Positions 35,486 through 41,024 of a stretch of 42,836 bases of DNA are shown here, piece by piece. Location of the stretch: IMG/VR virus record IMGVR_UViG_3300032753_000066, positions 1 through 42,836 of that record, one strand, 5' to 3'. The stretch's first letter is position 1. Every line of letters begins with the position of its first letter. This DNA is from a virus. The notes beneath the pieces were generated by a model. That model did no database searches and was not told the DNA's origin. It saw nothing but the letters and a program-made list of their open reading frames with translations. Both the position numbers and the translations under genes were made by a program.

Positions 35486-35760
35486 ATTTCTTCTAAAGTG
35501 ACAGTTAAACCACGAGCAAATAATTTATTATAAATTTTTTGCATACTTTCTTTGTCGCCTCTTTTGACGTCACACTTGCCTTTAAAATGTATTAAAAATG
35601 TACATTGCTCTGCTTGTTCTGGATTATGCCCAGCACAATTTATTAAGCATTCTATAACAAAATCGAATGAGTGTATATCATCATTCCATACTATTACAGC
35701 GTAAGGTTCGCCTAATATTTCATCTACTTCTGAGAAGTCTTGTTCTTTAATTTGCCCCAT
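35482..35760 (-). CDS. clpS: ClpS, Clp protease N-degron adaptor
   Basis: 92 residues, normal for ClpS. Seen: a ~18-residue N-terminal extension (needed in ClpS to trigger ClpA or ClpC); the core YAVIVWNDDIHSFDFVIECL (about 20-39) with the N26-D27-D28 pocket residues; F32 where many have Met; and EQCTFLIHFKGKCDVKRGD with H58 matching the substrate-binding His. The HNPEQAEQC and KGKCDVK wording is that of flavobacterial ClpS. ClpS delivers proteins with N-terminal Phe, Leu, Trp or Tyr to Clp protease. It is the last gene of a three-gene operon (1-nt gap to the UVR gene). It probably redirects host proteolysis; acquisition from the host is likely. Confidence 0.9.
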   Translation of the reverse strand: MGQIKEQDFSEVDEILGEPYAVIVWNDDIHSFDFVIECLINCAGHNPEQAEQCTFLIHFKGKCDVKRGDKESMQKIYNKLFARGLTVTLEEM

Positions 35761-35761
35761 A

Positions 35762-36178
35762 TTATTCTAATTCTTTCAGTTTATTGTTGATTATTTTAGC
35801 CATTTCATAATTTTCATTTGAAATAGCTTTTTCTAGTTCTTTTTTAAGTTCTTCTTTGCTTTTTTTAGCAACATTAACATGGTTTAATTCAACAGTATTA
35901 ATATTAAATAGCAAGAAATTTTTTAATTCTGGCGAATCATAACTTTTTACAAATGAAACTTCAAACCCGTCGACTCTACAAAAAAACCATATTTTTCTAC
36001 CAATTGGATCATTATTTTCAATTTCTATAGATATAGGCTGATCGTTATATTGTTTGCCATTAATTGTTTTACTATAACCATTTGGTATATCTATATATAT
36101 ACTTTCGCCACTTTTTAATTCTCTCAGTTTTAATTCTTTGAGTGAATATTTTCTAAATAATTTTTTCAACCAATTCAT
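35762..36178 (-). CDS. UVR-motif protein between HAD and ClpS genes
   Basis: 138 residues. Seen: a basic N-terminus (MNWLKKLFRKYSLKEL); a beta-rich domain of about 75 residues; and a C-terminal helical hairpin KEELKKELEKAISNENYEMA followed by KIINNKLKEL (about 108-137) that fits the UVR motif (A-I-x-x-E-x-Y-E-x-A-x-x-I). UVR motifs link UvrB/UvrC and also occur in ClpC and its cofactor McsA. Being between a HAD gene and clpS with 1-nt gaps, a link to Clp proteolysis is more attractive than DNA repair, but this is inference. Confidence 0.75.
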   Translation of the reverse strand: MNWLKKLFRKYSLKELKLRELKSGESIYIDIPNGYSKTINGKQYNDQPISIEIENNDPIGRKIWFFCRVDGFEVSFVKSYDSPELKNFLLFNINTVELNHVNVAKKSKEELKKELEKAISNENYEMAKIINNKLKELE

Positions 36179-36179
36179 A

Positions 36180-36695
36180 CTAATATAATTGTTTCTTATT
36201 TATCACATCAATAATAGTTACTTTAATTTTGTAGTCTTTTTCTATAATCTCTGCCCATTCAACAAATTTAACTAAATGTTCGTGTCTATCATCATAGAGT
36301 ATGAATTCATCTGCCTTAGGATTTTTTTTAATAATAGATTCAAATAGTTTAGTTTTAAACCTAAAAGTTTCACTGCCCCAATTGCAGAATACATCATGAA
36401 ATTTCAAATCATGGAAATCAAGTATCGCCTGAACTTCTTCTTTTAATTTGTCCATACGTCCTGTTGCTATAAAGACATAATTATCTTCATCAGAAATAGA
36501 TTCTGTATATTTTTTATACGTCCACATATTCATGGCTGGATAAAAAACACTCATATCCATAGATTCTTTTTTACTCCACCAACCAGTTGGGTGTGGGAAT
36601 GGCTCGCCCTTCTCACGAAGCCAGATTTGTCTGCCCTCTTCTGGTTCCATGGTGTGTATTAACGTTTTATCGAAGTCAAAACAAATAAGTTTCAT
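36180..36695 (-). CDS. HAD-type phosphatase (Swiss-army-knife-like)
   Basis: 171 residues. Seen: motif I CFDFDKTLIHT with D7 and D9; motif II FIATGR (about 75-80); a Lys-containing helix after RFKTKLFESIIKK (motif III); and motif IV EFILYDDRHEHLVKF (about 131-145) with a DD pair. The set and the DDRxEH wording resemble the HAD_SAK_1 group (Swiss Army Knife RNA-repair-like) and polynucleotide 3'-phosphatases, so an RNA/DNA-end phosphatase is a reasonable guess. It opens the three-gene operon behind a host-type promoter. Confidence 0.8.
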   Translation of the reverse strand: MKLICFDFDKTLIHTMEPEEGRQIWLREKGEPFPHPTGWWSKKESMDMSVFYPAMNMWTYKKYTESISDEDNYVFIATGRMDKLKEEVQAILDFHDLKFHDVFCNWGSETFRFKTKLFESIIKKNPKADEFILYDDRHEHLVKFVEWAEIIEKDYKIKVTIIDVINKKQLY

Positions 36696-36721
36696 AAGAA
36701 AAGTTTTTTTTTATATATACA

Positions 36722-36752
36722 CAAAGATACGAAAAATCTTTGAAAAAACAAA
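36722..36752 (-). promoter_or_regulatory. Bacteroidota-type host promoter for the HAD/UVR/clpS operon
   Basis: On the minus strand TTTG (36752-36749), 19 nt, then TATCTTTG (36729-36722) match the Bacteroidota vegetative consensus TTTG-N19-21-TAnnTTTG exactly. The start codon is 26 nt after the -7 box. CAAAGAT (36722-36728) and ATCTTTG (36736-36742) also form a dyad with a 7-nt spacer in this divergent region, so the plus-strand gene at 36766 may share control. Confidence 0.65.
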
Positions 36753-36765
36753 AAAATTACAAATT

Positions 36766-37203
36766 ATGTCAGAACAAATTCAGGAAATCAAGAGTAAATT
36801 TGATTTAAAAACGATTGTTATCATTATTTTAGGTATTTTATGTGCCGGTATGTTTATTTTTGGATTTAATAATTCTTTGGATTTTAAAAAGAAAAAAAGA
36901 GAATTAGATACTAAAATAAATATGTATCAACATATTGATGATAGTTTAGCCAATATAGATAAACATAAAGCAGAAGAATATAGCACTTTAGAATCTAAAT
37001 TCCAATCTGATTCTCTTAGATTGGATAGTTTAAAAGATGAATATTATGATGCTAGCGATAATGCTAGAGAATCTGAGAAAAATGCCAATTATTATAAAGG
37101 TAAATATACAGATGCTAAAAATAAAGTTGTTTATTTAGAAACGCATATTATAAATATTAAAGGTGATAGTTTATTAATTTCACTTTCAAAAAAAATAAAT
37201 TAA
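36766..37203 (+). CDS. Inner-membrane coiled-coil protein, possible spanin-like
   Basis: 145 residues from ATG 36766; the open frame extends upstream to 36649 but that part overlaps the HAD gene and its promoter. Seen: a 15-residue cytoplasmic start, one transmembrane helix (about 16-34, TIVIIILGILCAGMFIFGF), then a basic KKKKR stop-transfer cluster and a long coiled coil (40-130) that may lie in the periplasm. The shape (one N-terminal membrane helix plus a coiled coil) is that of an i-spanin, and the following gene encodes an exported coiled-coil protein. A role in lysis or envelope change is possible; KKKK after the helix could instead keep the coil in the cytoplasm. Confidence 0.65.
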   Translation: MSEQIQEIKSKFDLKTIVIIILGILCAGMFIFGFNNSLDFKKKKRELDTKINMYQHIDDSLANIDKHKAEEYSTLESKFQSDSLRLDSLKDEYYDASDNARESEKNANYYKGKYTDAKNKVVYLETHIINIKGDSLLISLSKKIN

Positions 37204-37206
37204 TAC

Positions 37207-37749
37207 ATGAAAAAAATATTATTATCTATAATTATAACGCTAATAGCATTTACTGGGTTTTCACAAACTTATACAGTCGCATCTATTGATACTAATAATA
37301 ATTTAATTCCAAGATACTTATTAGTAGATTTACCTAATAATACTAAAGATACAGTGGGTATAATAATTACAATAAAACAAGCTCAAAAGATTAATACTGA
37401 TTTAGATATATTACATTTATATAGAGGATTACACAAAGAATGTGATTCAACAGTAAATTATTTAGTTCAAACAGTAGAAGATTATAAAATAGCTAACTTA
37501 GCAGCAGAAAAAGTTTTAAAAGAGAATGATTCTTTATTGGTAATTAGAAATTTAGAAATAGAAAATTTAAAACAACAGTTAGTTATATCAAAAGATAGAT
37601 TGGCTGCTAATGATAGTATTATTTCTGCTAAAAATGATATGATTAATTTAGTTAAAGCAGAATCTAAGAAATTTAAGAAGCAAAGAAATAGAGCAATAGG
37701 AGCTGCTATATTAGAAGGTTTAATAATAATTGGATTAATATTCCATTAG
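37207..37749 (+). CDS. Exported coiled-coil protein with a C-terminal membrane helix
   Basis: 180 residues, starting 3 nt after the previous stop. Seen: a clear signal peptide MKKILLSIIITLIAFTGFSQ, with cleavage expected near FS-Q and an ending common in Bacteroidota; a small domain; a coiled coil (about 95-160); a KKFKKQRNR cluster; and a C-terminal hydrophobic helix (about 163-179). No lipobox Cys, so it is not a classical o-spanin or u-spanin. The pair with the preceding membrane coil suggests a two-component envelope complex, perhaps lysis-related or a superinfection barrier. Confidence 0.7.
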   Translation: MKKILLSIIITLIAFTGFSQTYTVASIDTNNNLIPRYLLVDLPNNTKDTVGIIITIKQAQKINTDLDILHLYRGLHKECDSTVNYLVQTVEDYKIANLAAEKVLKENDSLLVIRNLEIENLKQQLVISKDRLAANDSIISAKNDMINLVKAESKKFKKQRNRAIGAAILEGLIIIGLIFH

Positions 37750-37803
37750 TAAAAAATGGCTTTTTATTTATAATATATAATTTACAAAAACAATTTTTTG
37801 ATA

Positions 37804-38274
37804 ATGAAACACGTAAAAAAATTCGAGGGTTTTAAAAATAACAAACCTGAAGTTAAAATAGAAGATAAAGTGAACGAAACTGTATTCCAAGTGGAGAATA
37901 CTTACAGAGTTAACATTATCGCAGATGTTGAAGCTAAACTTTTATCAGCTTATGCTAAAAAGGTTAAGCAAAATATGAATAAAGAAATTACTGATTTAAT
38001 GGGTAATGCTATGTTAGCAGAAGAACTTGTTAAATGGGTTCTAAAGGATGGTTTAGATGCTGAAAAAATACCTGCAAGTGCTATTATAGGTGGTGCTCAA
38101 GGTCAAGCACAAGCTCAAGGACAAGCACAAATACAAGATGCACAACCTCAAGCTCAAGTTCAGGCACAACCTCAGGCTCAAGTTCAGGTTCAAGCTCAAG
38201 CACAGCCTCAAGCTCAGGGACAAGGAATGGAAGAAGTTCAATCACAAGGTGGTAGCGAAGAATTACCAGCTTAA
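37804..38274 (+). CDS. Capsid-tag-like protein with a Q/A-repeat tail
   Basis: 156 residues from ATG 37804; an in-frame TTG two codons upstream is less likely, since the tag MKHVKKFEGF begins at this ATG. Seen: tag, a ~80-residue helical domain (about 20-95), and a low-complexity C-terminus of Gln, Ala, Pro and Val (about 98-141: AQ, QAQ, QPQ units), then an acidic end EELPA. The repeat should be disordered or form a flexible fibre. Function unknown; packaging is suggested by the tag. Confidence 0.75.
   Translation: MKHVKKFEGFKNNKPEVKIEDKVNETVFQVENTYRVNIIADVEAKLLSAYAKKVKQNMNKEITDLMGNAMLAEELVKWVLKDGLDAEKIPASAIIGGAQGQAQAQGQAQIQDAQPQAQVQAQPQAQVQVQAQAQPQAQGQGMEEVQSQGGSEELPA
38095..38225 (+). repeat. 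CAAGCT/CAGGCA hexamer-type tandem repeat encoding the Q/A tail
   Basis: About 22 imperfect 6-nt units (CAAGCT, CAAGTT, CAGGCA, CAACCT), all read as Q-A, Q-V or Q-P. A likely site of slippage and length variation between relatives. Confidence 0.85.
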
Positions 38275-38287
38275 TTAAAATAAAAAT

Positions 38288-38316
38288 AAAAAAGCCGCTC
38301 AATGAGCGGCTTTTTT
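38288..38316. terminator. Bidirectional terminator
   Basis: Stem AAAAAAGCCGCTC (38288-38300) with 38304-38316, loop AAT, between the converging Q/A-tail gene and the GIY-YIG gene. Confidence 0.92.
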
Positions 38317-38325
38317 TATTTTATT

Positions 38326-39093
38326 TTAATCCATATGTGAAAAACATTCTTTCTGCCACCCATTTTTGTGTATTGATTTATAGCATCCACTTTTATATAT
38401 TTTTAATTCACTTCTGGTTTTATATTTTAGTGATTCTTCTATACAAGTATCTTTATTCCATATTATTTCATTACCACCTAGTGCGCCACATTTTATTTTA
38501 TTTAAAATTATATATCCTTTAGATTTATATTCATTTTTAATACTTTCCTCTAAAATAGAAGCCTCATTAGAGTTTATATAATCTGTCACTTTTTTGAAGA
38601 CTGGAAATAATCCAGTTTTATTAATATGCTTCAGAACGGAGCTATTATTAGTTTTCTTATTTTTATTTATATGTTCCTTTATTCTTTCTTCATAATTATA
38701 TGTCAGTCCCACATAAATACTATTATCTGAAAATATAGCAACATAGATACACCTTTTTAATCTATCACCAATTGGTATCATAAATGAACACATATCATCC
38801 AACCAACCATTTCTACGAAGTGCATTATATAGTGATGTATTATTTTTTTGTATTTCACTTTTGTGTTTATATTTAACAATTTCTTTTTCGCAATTTTCTT
38901 TATTGTCCCAAAATCCTTGCATTTTGCGGCAATCGAAATTGATACATATTTCTTCTAACCAACCATTTTTTACACAAGCTGAATAAGCCGGACACGATTT
39001 TTCTCTAAAGTCCTTTTTTGTCTTATGATTAAGAGACTCCTTTAGACAATTTTCTTTAGTCCAATAATTATTAGGTTTTGGTTTTTTTGGCAT
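38326..39093 (-). CDS. GIY-YIG homing endonuclease, main frame (probably continues from 39227 by -1 frameshift)
   Basis: 255 residues from the first in-frame ATG (39093). Seen: two ~50-residue DNA-binding-type repeats (W-[TN]-K-E-N-C...[KR]-N-G-W-L-[DE]-x-[IM]-C, about 12-105), a GIY-YIG-like core CIYVAIFSDNSIYVGLTYNYEERI (about 113-136, with YVA...YVGLT for the two strands, then E-R-I-x-E-H), and a third repeat at the C-terminus (about 209-250). Upstream of ATG 39093 the same frame continues as ENILDEICIH, which matches the end of another repeat, so the N-terminal repeat is split between frames. The gene nicks or cuts DNA and spreads by homing. Active only if the frame is restored or translation starts at 39093. 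Confidence 0.75.
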   Translation of the reverse strand: MPKKPKPNNYWTKENCLKESLNHKTKKDFREKSCPAYSACVKNGWLEEICINFDCRKMQGFWDNKENCEKEIVKYKHKSEIQKNNTSLYNALRRNGWLDDMCSFMIPIGDRLKRCIYVAIFSDNSIYVGLTYNYEERIKEHINKNKKTNNSSVLKHINKTGLFPVFKKVTDYINSNEASILEESIKNEYKSKGYIILNKIKCGALGGNEIIWNKDTCIEESLKYKTRSELKIYKSGCYKSIHKNGWQKECFSHMD

Positions 39094-39110
39094 ATGAATA
39101 CATATTTCAT

Positions 39111-39227
39111 CTAGTATATTTTCTTTTTTGAAAAGTTATAACAAGACAAATTATATTTGCGCAAATCGGTTCTGGTTTTATATTTTAACGCTTCTGTGAT
39201 GCATTCTTCTTTAGTCCATTTTCTCAT
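39111..39227 (-). CDS. 5' part of the GIY-YIG gene in a shifted frame
   Basis: 38 residues from ATG 39227: MRKWTKEECITEALKYKTR and on, ending KKKIY. It matches the first half of the repeat found three more times in the downstream frame (W-T-K-E-x-C-x-x-E-[SA]-L-K-Y-K-T). It carries TAATATATA 4 nt before its ATG, so 39227 is most likely the true start of the endonuclease gene. A -1 shift at the A_AAA_AAG heptamer (39129-39123) joins it to the 38326-39093 frame without any other change. Either a programmed frameshift or a lost A in the homopolymer explains it. Confidence 0.65.
   Translation of the reverse strand: MRKWTKEECITEALKYKTRTDLRKYNLSCYNFSKKKIY
39123..39129 (-). promoter_or_regulatory. 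Candidate -1 frameshift site A_AAA_AAG
   Basis: In the frame from 39227 the codons are TCA-AAA-AAG, which makes the canonical A_AAA_AAG slippery heptamer used by insertion sequences and dnaX. Slipping back one base gives GAA-AAT-ATA, which encodes the expected continuation of the repeat. No strong stem-loop was noticed just downstream. Confidence 0.45.
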
Positions 39228-39231
39228 AATT

Positions 39232-39240
39232 TATATATTA
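39232..39240 (-). promoter_or_regulatory. TAATATATA motif, 4 nt before start 39227
   Basis: On the minus strand TAATATATA is followed by AATT and ATG. It marks 39227, not 39093, as the start of the GIY-YIG gene. Confidence 0.5.
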
Positions 39241-39257
39241 TAATGTCAAGTGTTCCT

Positions 39258-39446
39258 TTACATATTTTTTAATATTTCTTTAATATCTAAGCCTTCCTTT
39301 TCAAGTAGTTCCAAAACTCGTTCGGGTGGTATTTTTTTTTCTCGCCTCCATAAAGATATTGCTTGTCTAGTGGTGTTAAAATACACCTGTAATTTTTTAT
39401 TATATTTATTTTCTATGAAATCTTCTACAAAATCAAAATCCAACAT
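39258..39446 (-). CDS. Small Cro/CI-like helix-turn-helix regulator
   Basis: 62 residues. Seen: a short N-terminal helix and a helix-turn-helix in LQVYFNTTRQAISLWRREKK followed by IPPERVLELLEKEG (about 19-52), the arrangement of small Cro-like repressors (recognition helix around RQAISLWRR). Its first seven codons form one arm of a 21-bp inverted repeat whose other arm reaches the glnA stop codon, so its start codon can be hidden in an mRNA hairpin. It is downstream of glnA in the same direction, with 29 nt between the genes. It may regulate glnA or itself; targets unknown. Confidence 0.7.
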   Translation of the reverse strand: MLDFDFVEDFIENKYNKKLQVYFNTTRQAISLWRREKKIPPERVLELLEKEGLDIKEILKNM

Positions 39447-39475
39447 AAGTTTTATATGTTGGATTTTGATTTTGT
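39427..39475 (-). promoter_or_regulatory. 21-bp perfect inverted repeat covering the Cro-like start codon
   Basis: Arms 39427-39447 and 39455-39475 are perfect complements around the 7-nt spacer AGTTTTA (plus strand). One arm holds the ATG and first codons of the Cro-like gene; the other ends at the base before the glnA stop. In a read-through glnA transcript the hairpin would bury the AUG. No U-tract follows. It could be a translation switch, a dyad operator, or an RNA end for glnA. Confidence 0.75.
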
Positions 39476-40588
39476 TTATGAAAGAATAGTTTTTATCAAA
39501 ATATTTATTATTTCATATGGGTCTGCGCTACTTGCTGGTCTGCGATCCTCTAAATAACCAGGTGTAGTAGAATCTTCAATAGAAGAAGGTATTCTAATAG
39601 ATGCAGTTCTATCTCCTATGCCATATCTATATTCATTAATAGAGCAAGTTTCGTTGGCTCCAGTTAAACGATACTCATTATTTATACCATAAACTGCAAT
39701 ATGCTCAGGAATTTTAGTTCCTAATTTTTCACAAGCTTCTATAACTAATGCCTTTTTATTTTTTAAATCAGTTCTCATAGTTTTTGTAGAGAAGTTAACA
39801 TGCATACCAGAACCATTCCATTCATTGCCTTTATAAGGTTTTGGGTCTAATACAATATAATAATTATATGATTCTGATAATCTTTCTAAAATATATCTAG
39901 ATACCCATAATTGATCCGCACCTTCTTTAGCATAAACTGGGCCAATTTGATATTCCCATTGTCCTAATGCTACTTCTGCGTTTATACCAGATATTTTTAA
40001 ATTAGCAATTTCACACAATCTCGCATGCTCTTCAACAAATGCTCTACCTGCGACATTTCTGCCACCAACTGCACAATAATATGGACCTTGGGGTCTTGCT
40101 GGCGTGGTCATTTTTTCTGTATATGCATTATTTGCTGGCCATCCTAATGGTTTGCCAGTTTTAATATCAAATATAAAATATTCCTGTTCAAGACCGTACA
40201 TAGTTTCGTCATCATATTTATCTAGTGCTTCAACCATCTTTGCTCTTTTATTTGTAATATGTGGTGTCATATCAGTATGATATACTTCAGCAACAACGAT
40301 GAAGCCATTTTGTTTGAATGGATCTAAAAAGATATTAACTGGTTTAAGCAATAGCTCTGAATTTTTGGTATCTGCTTGATCAGTAGATGAACCATCAAAG
40401 TTCCACAAAGGAAGTGTTTCTGGATTTTCTTTCCATGATTTGAAAATTGTATCTTTAGTAACAACTTTTCCTTTTGTGTCTAATGTTGTAGTGATTTCTT
40501 TTTCTACAATTTTTGTTTTAGAACGTATTTGCTGTGGATATGAGCCATCCAACCAAATATATTCTAAATGAAAATTAATTTTTAGCAT
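39476..40588 (-). CDS. glnA: Glutamine synthetase, type II
   Basis: 370 residues, full length for GSII (usually 340-370). Seen: beta-grasp start EYIWLDGSYPQQIRSKTK (about 9-26); PLWNFDGSSTDQA (about 60-72); the metal site YGLEQEYFIFD (about 131-141); QWEYQIGP (about 210-217); GSGMHVNFSTK (about 258-268); the ATP/glutamate site TGANETCSINEYRYGIGDR and SIRIP (about 310-334); and YLEDRRPASSADPY (about 344-357). All expected active-site motifs are present, so it should make glutamine from glutamate, ammonia and ATP. A full enzyme of nitrogen assimilation in a phage is rare. Divergent from an RHH regulator across a 15-bp dyad; followed by a Cro-like gene. Confidence 0.95.
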   Translation of the reverse strand: MLKINFHLEYIWLDGSYPQQIRSKTKIVEKEITTTLDTKGKVVTKDTIFKSWKENPETLPLWNFDGSSTDQADTKNSELLLKPVNIFLDPFKQNGFIVVAEVYHTDMTPHITNKRAKMVEALDKYDDETMYGLEQEYFIFDIKTGKPLGWPANNAYTEKMTTPARPQGPYYCAVGGRNVAGRAFVEEHARLCEIANLKISGINAEVALGQWEYQIGPVYAKEGADQLWVSRYILERLSESYNYYIVLDPKPYKGNEWNGSGMHVNFSTKTMRTDLKNKKALVIEACEKLGTKIPEHIAVYGINNEYRLTGANETCSINEYRYGIGDRTASIRIPSSIEDSTTPGYLEDRRPASSADPYEIINILIKTILS

Positions 40589-40644
40589 AATGTAATTTTT
40601 TTATTTTTATTTTATATATCCAAAATAAAAAATGTTGTTTTTGG

Positions 40645-40681
40645 TGTAAAATAATTACACAACAAATGTAATTATTTTACA
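40645..40681. promoter_or_regulatory. 15-bp dyad in the glnA/RHH divergent region, probable operator
   Basis: TGTAAAATAATTACA (40645-40659) and its complement (40667-40681) around a 7-nt spacer. TACATTTG, which fits the Bacteroidota -7 box TAnnTTTG, reads on the minus strand at 40670-40663 inside the dyad, toward glnA; no good -33 TTTG was found. A repressor bound here would block that promoter. The RHH protein encoded 26 nt away is the obvious candidate ligand. Confidence 0.65.
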
Positions 40682-40706
40682 TATAATATAAAAATAAAGG
40701 ATAAAT

Positions 40707-40991
40707 ATGAAAACAATAAATATAAGTGATGAATTACACACAAGGTTAAAAGATGCTGCTGAATTTTGTGGCGTATCTATACAAACTTTAGTAACAGAAA
40801 TGTTGGAAAGAGATTTTAAAAATGCAATAACAGTTAAAGAAATTACCATTGACGATGCTGGTGATTTAAAATTATATCATGATCAAATACAAAGCTATCT
40901 TAGAATTAAGAATTTAAATGAAGGAGATTTTAAGCTAACATTAACTAGTGAATTATTTAAAAAACCTAAAATAAAAATATATCATAGATAA
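40707..40991 (+). CDS. Ribbon-helix-helix (CopG/Arc-type) regulator
   Basis: 94 residues. Seen: an RHH domain at the N-terminus, MKTINISDELHTRLKDAAEF then CGVSIQTLVTEMLERDF (1-37), with the strand TINIS as the DNA-reading ribbon of a dimer; then a ~50-residue beta-rich C-domain. It is one of few genes here with a recognisable Shine-Dalgarno (AAAGGA, 8 nt before ATG) and it lacks the TAATATATA motif, so it is probably expressed by host machinery. It lies divergent to glnA with a dyad between them. Repression or activation of glnA and autoregulation are inferred. A tail antitoxin role is possible, but no toxin gene is adjacent. Confidence 0.8.
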   Translation: MKTINISDELHTRLKDAAEFCGVSIQTLVTEMLERDFKNAITVKEITIDDAGDLKLYHDQIQSYLRIKNLNEGDFKLTLTSELFKKPKIKIYHR

Positions 40992-41024
40992 AAAAAATTG
41001 CCTTATTTTATAGGGCAATTTTTT
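40992..41024. terminator. Bidirectional terminator
   Basis: AAAAAATTGCC (40992-41002) pairs with 41014-41024 and leaves T-runs on both strands. It lies between the RHH gene and the converging isochorismatase-fold gene and overlaps the 3' end of the latter. Confidence 0.88.

Noticed and set aside
36649-36765. N-terminal extension of the membrane coiled-coil protein from 36649
   Set aside because: The extension overlaps the HAD gene and its promoter and puts 40 extra residues before an otherwise typical membrane-protein start at 36766.
38095-38225. Possible CRISPR-like repetitive array
   Set aside because: The repeat unit is 6 nt with no spacers and is translated in frame as Q-A/Q-P; no cas gene is present.
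38053-38302. Minus-strand and alternative-frame ORFs over the Q/A repeat
   Set aside because: They consist only of Leu/Val/Glu or Lys/His repeats produced by the hexamer repeat in other frames.
39093-39095. ATG at 39093 as the natural start of the GIY-YIG gene
   Set aside because: The same frame upstream still encodes repeat sequence and the fixed-spacing TAATATATA motif points to 39227, so 39093 is at best a secondary start.
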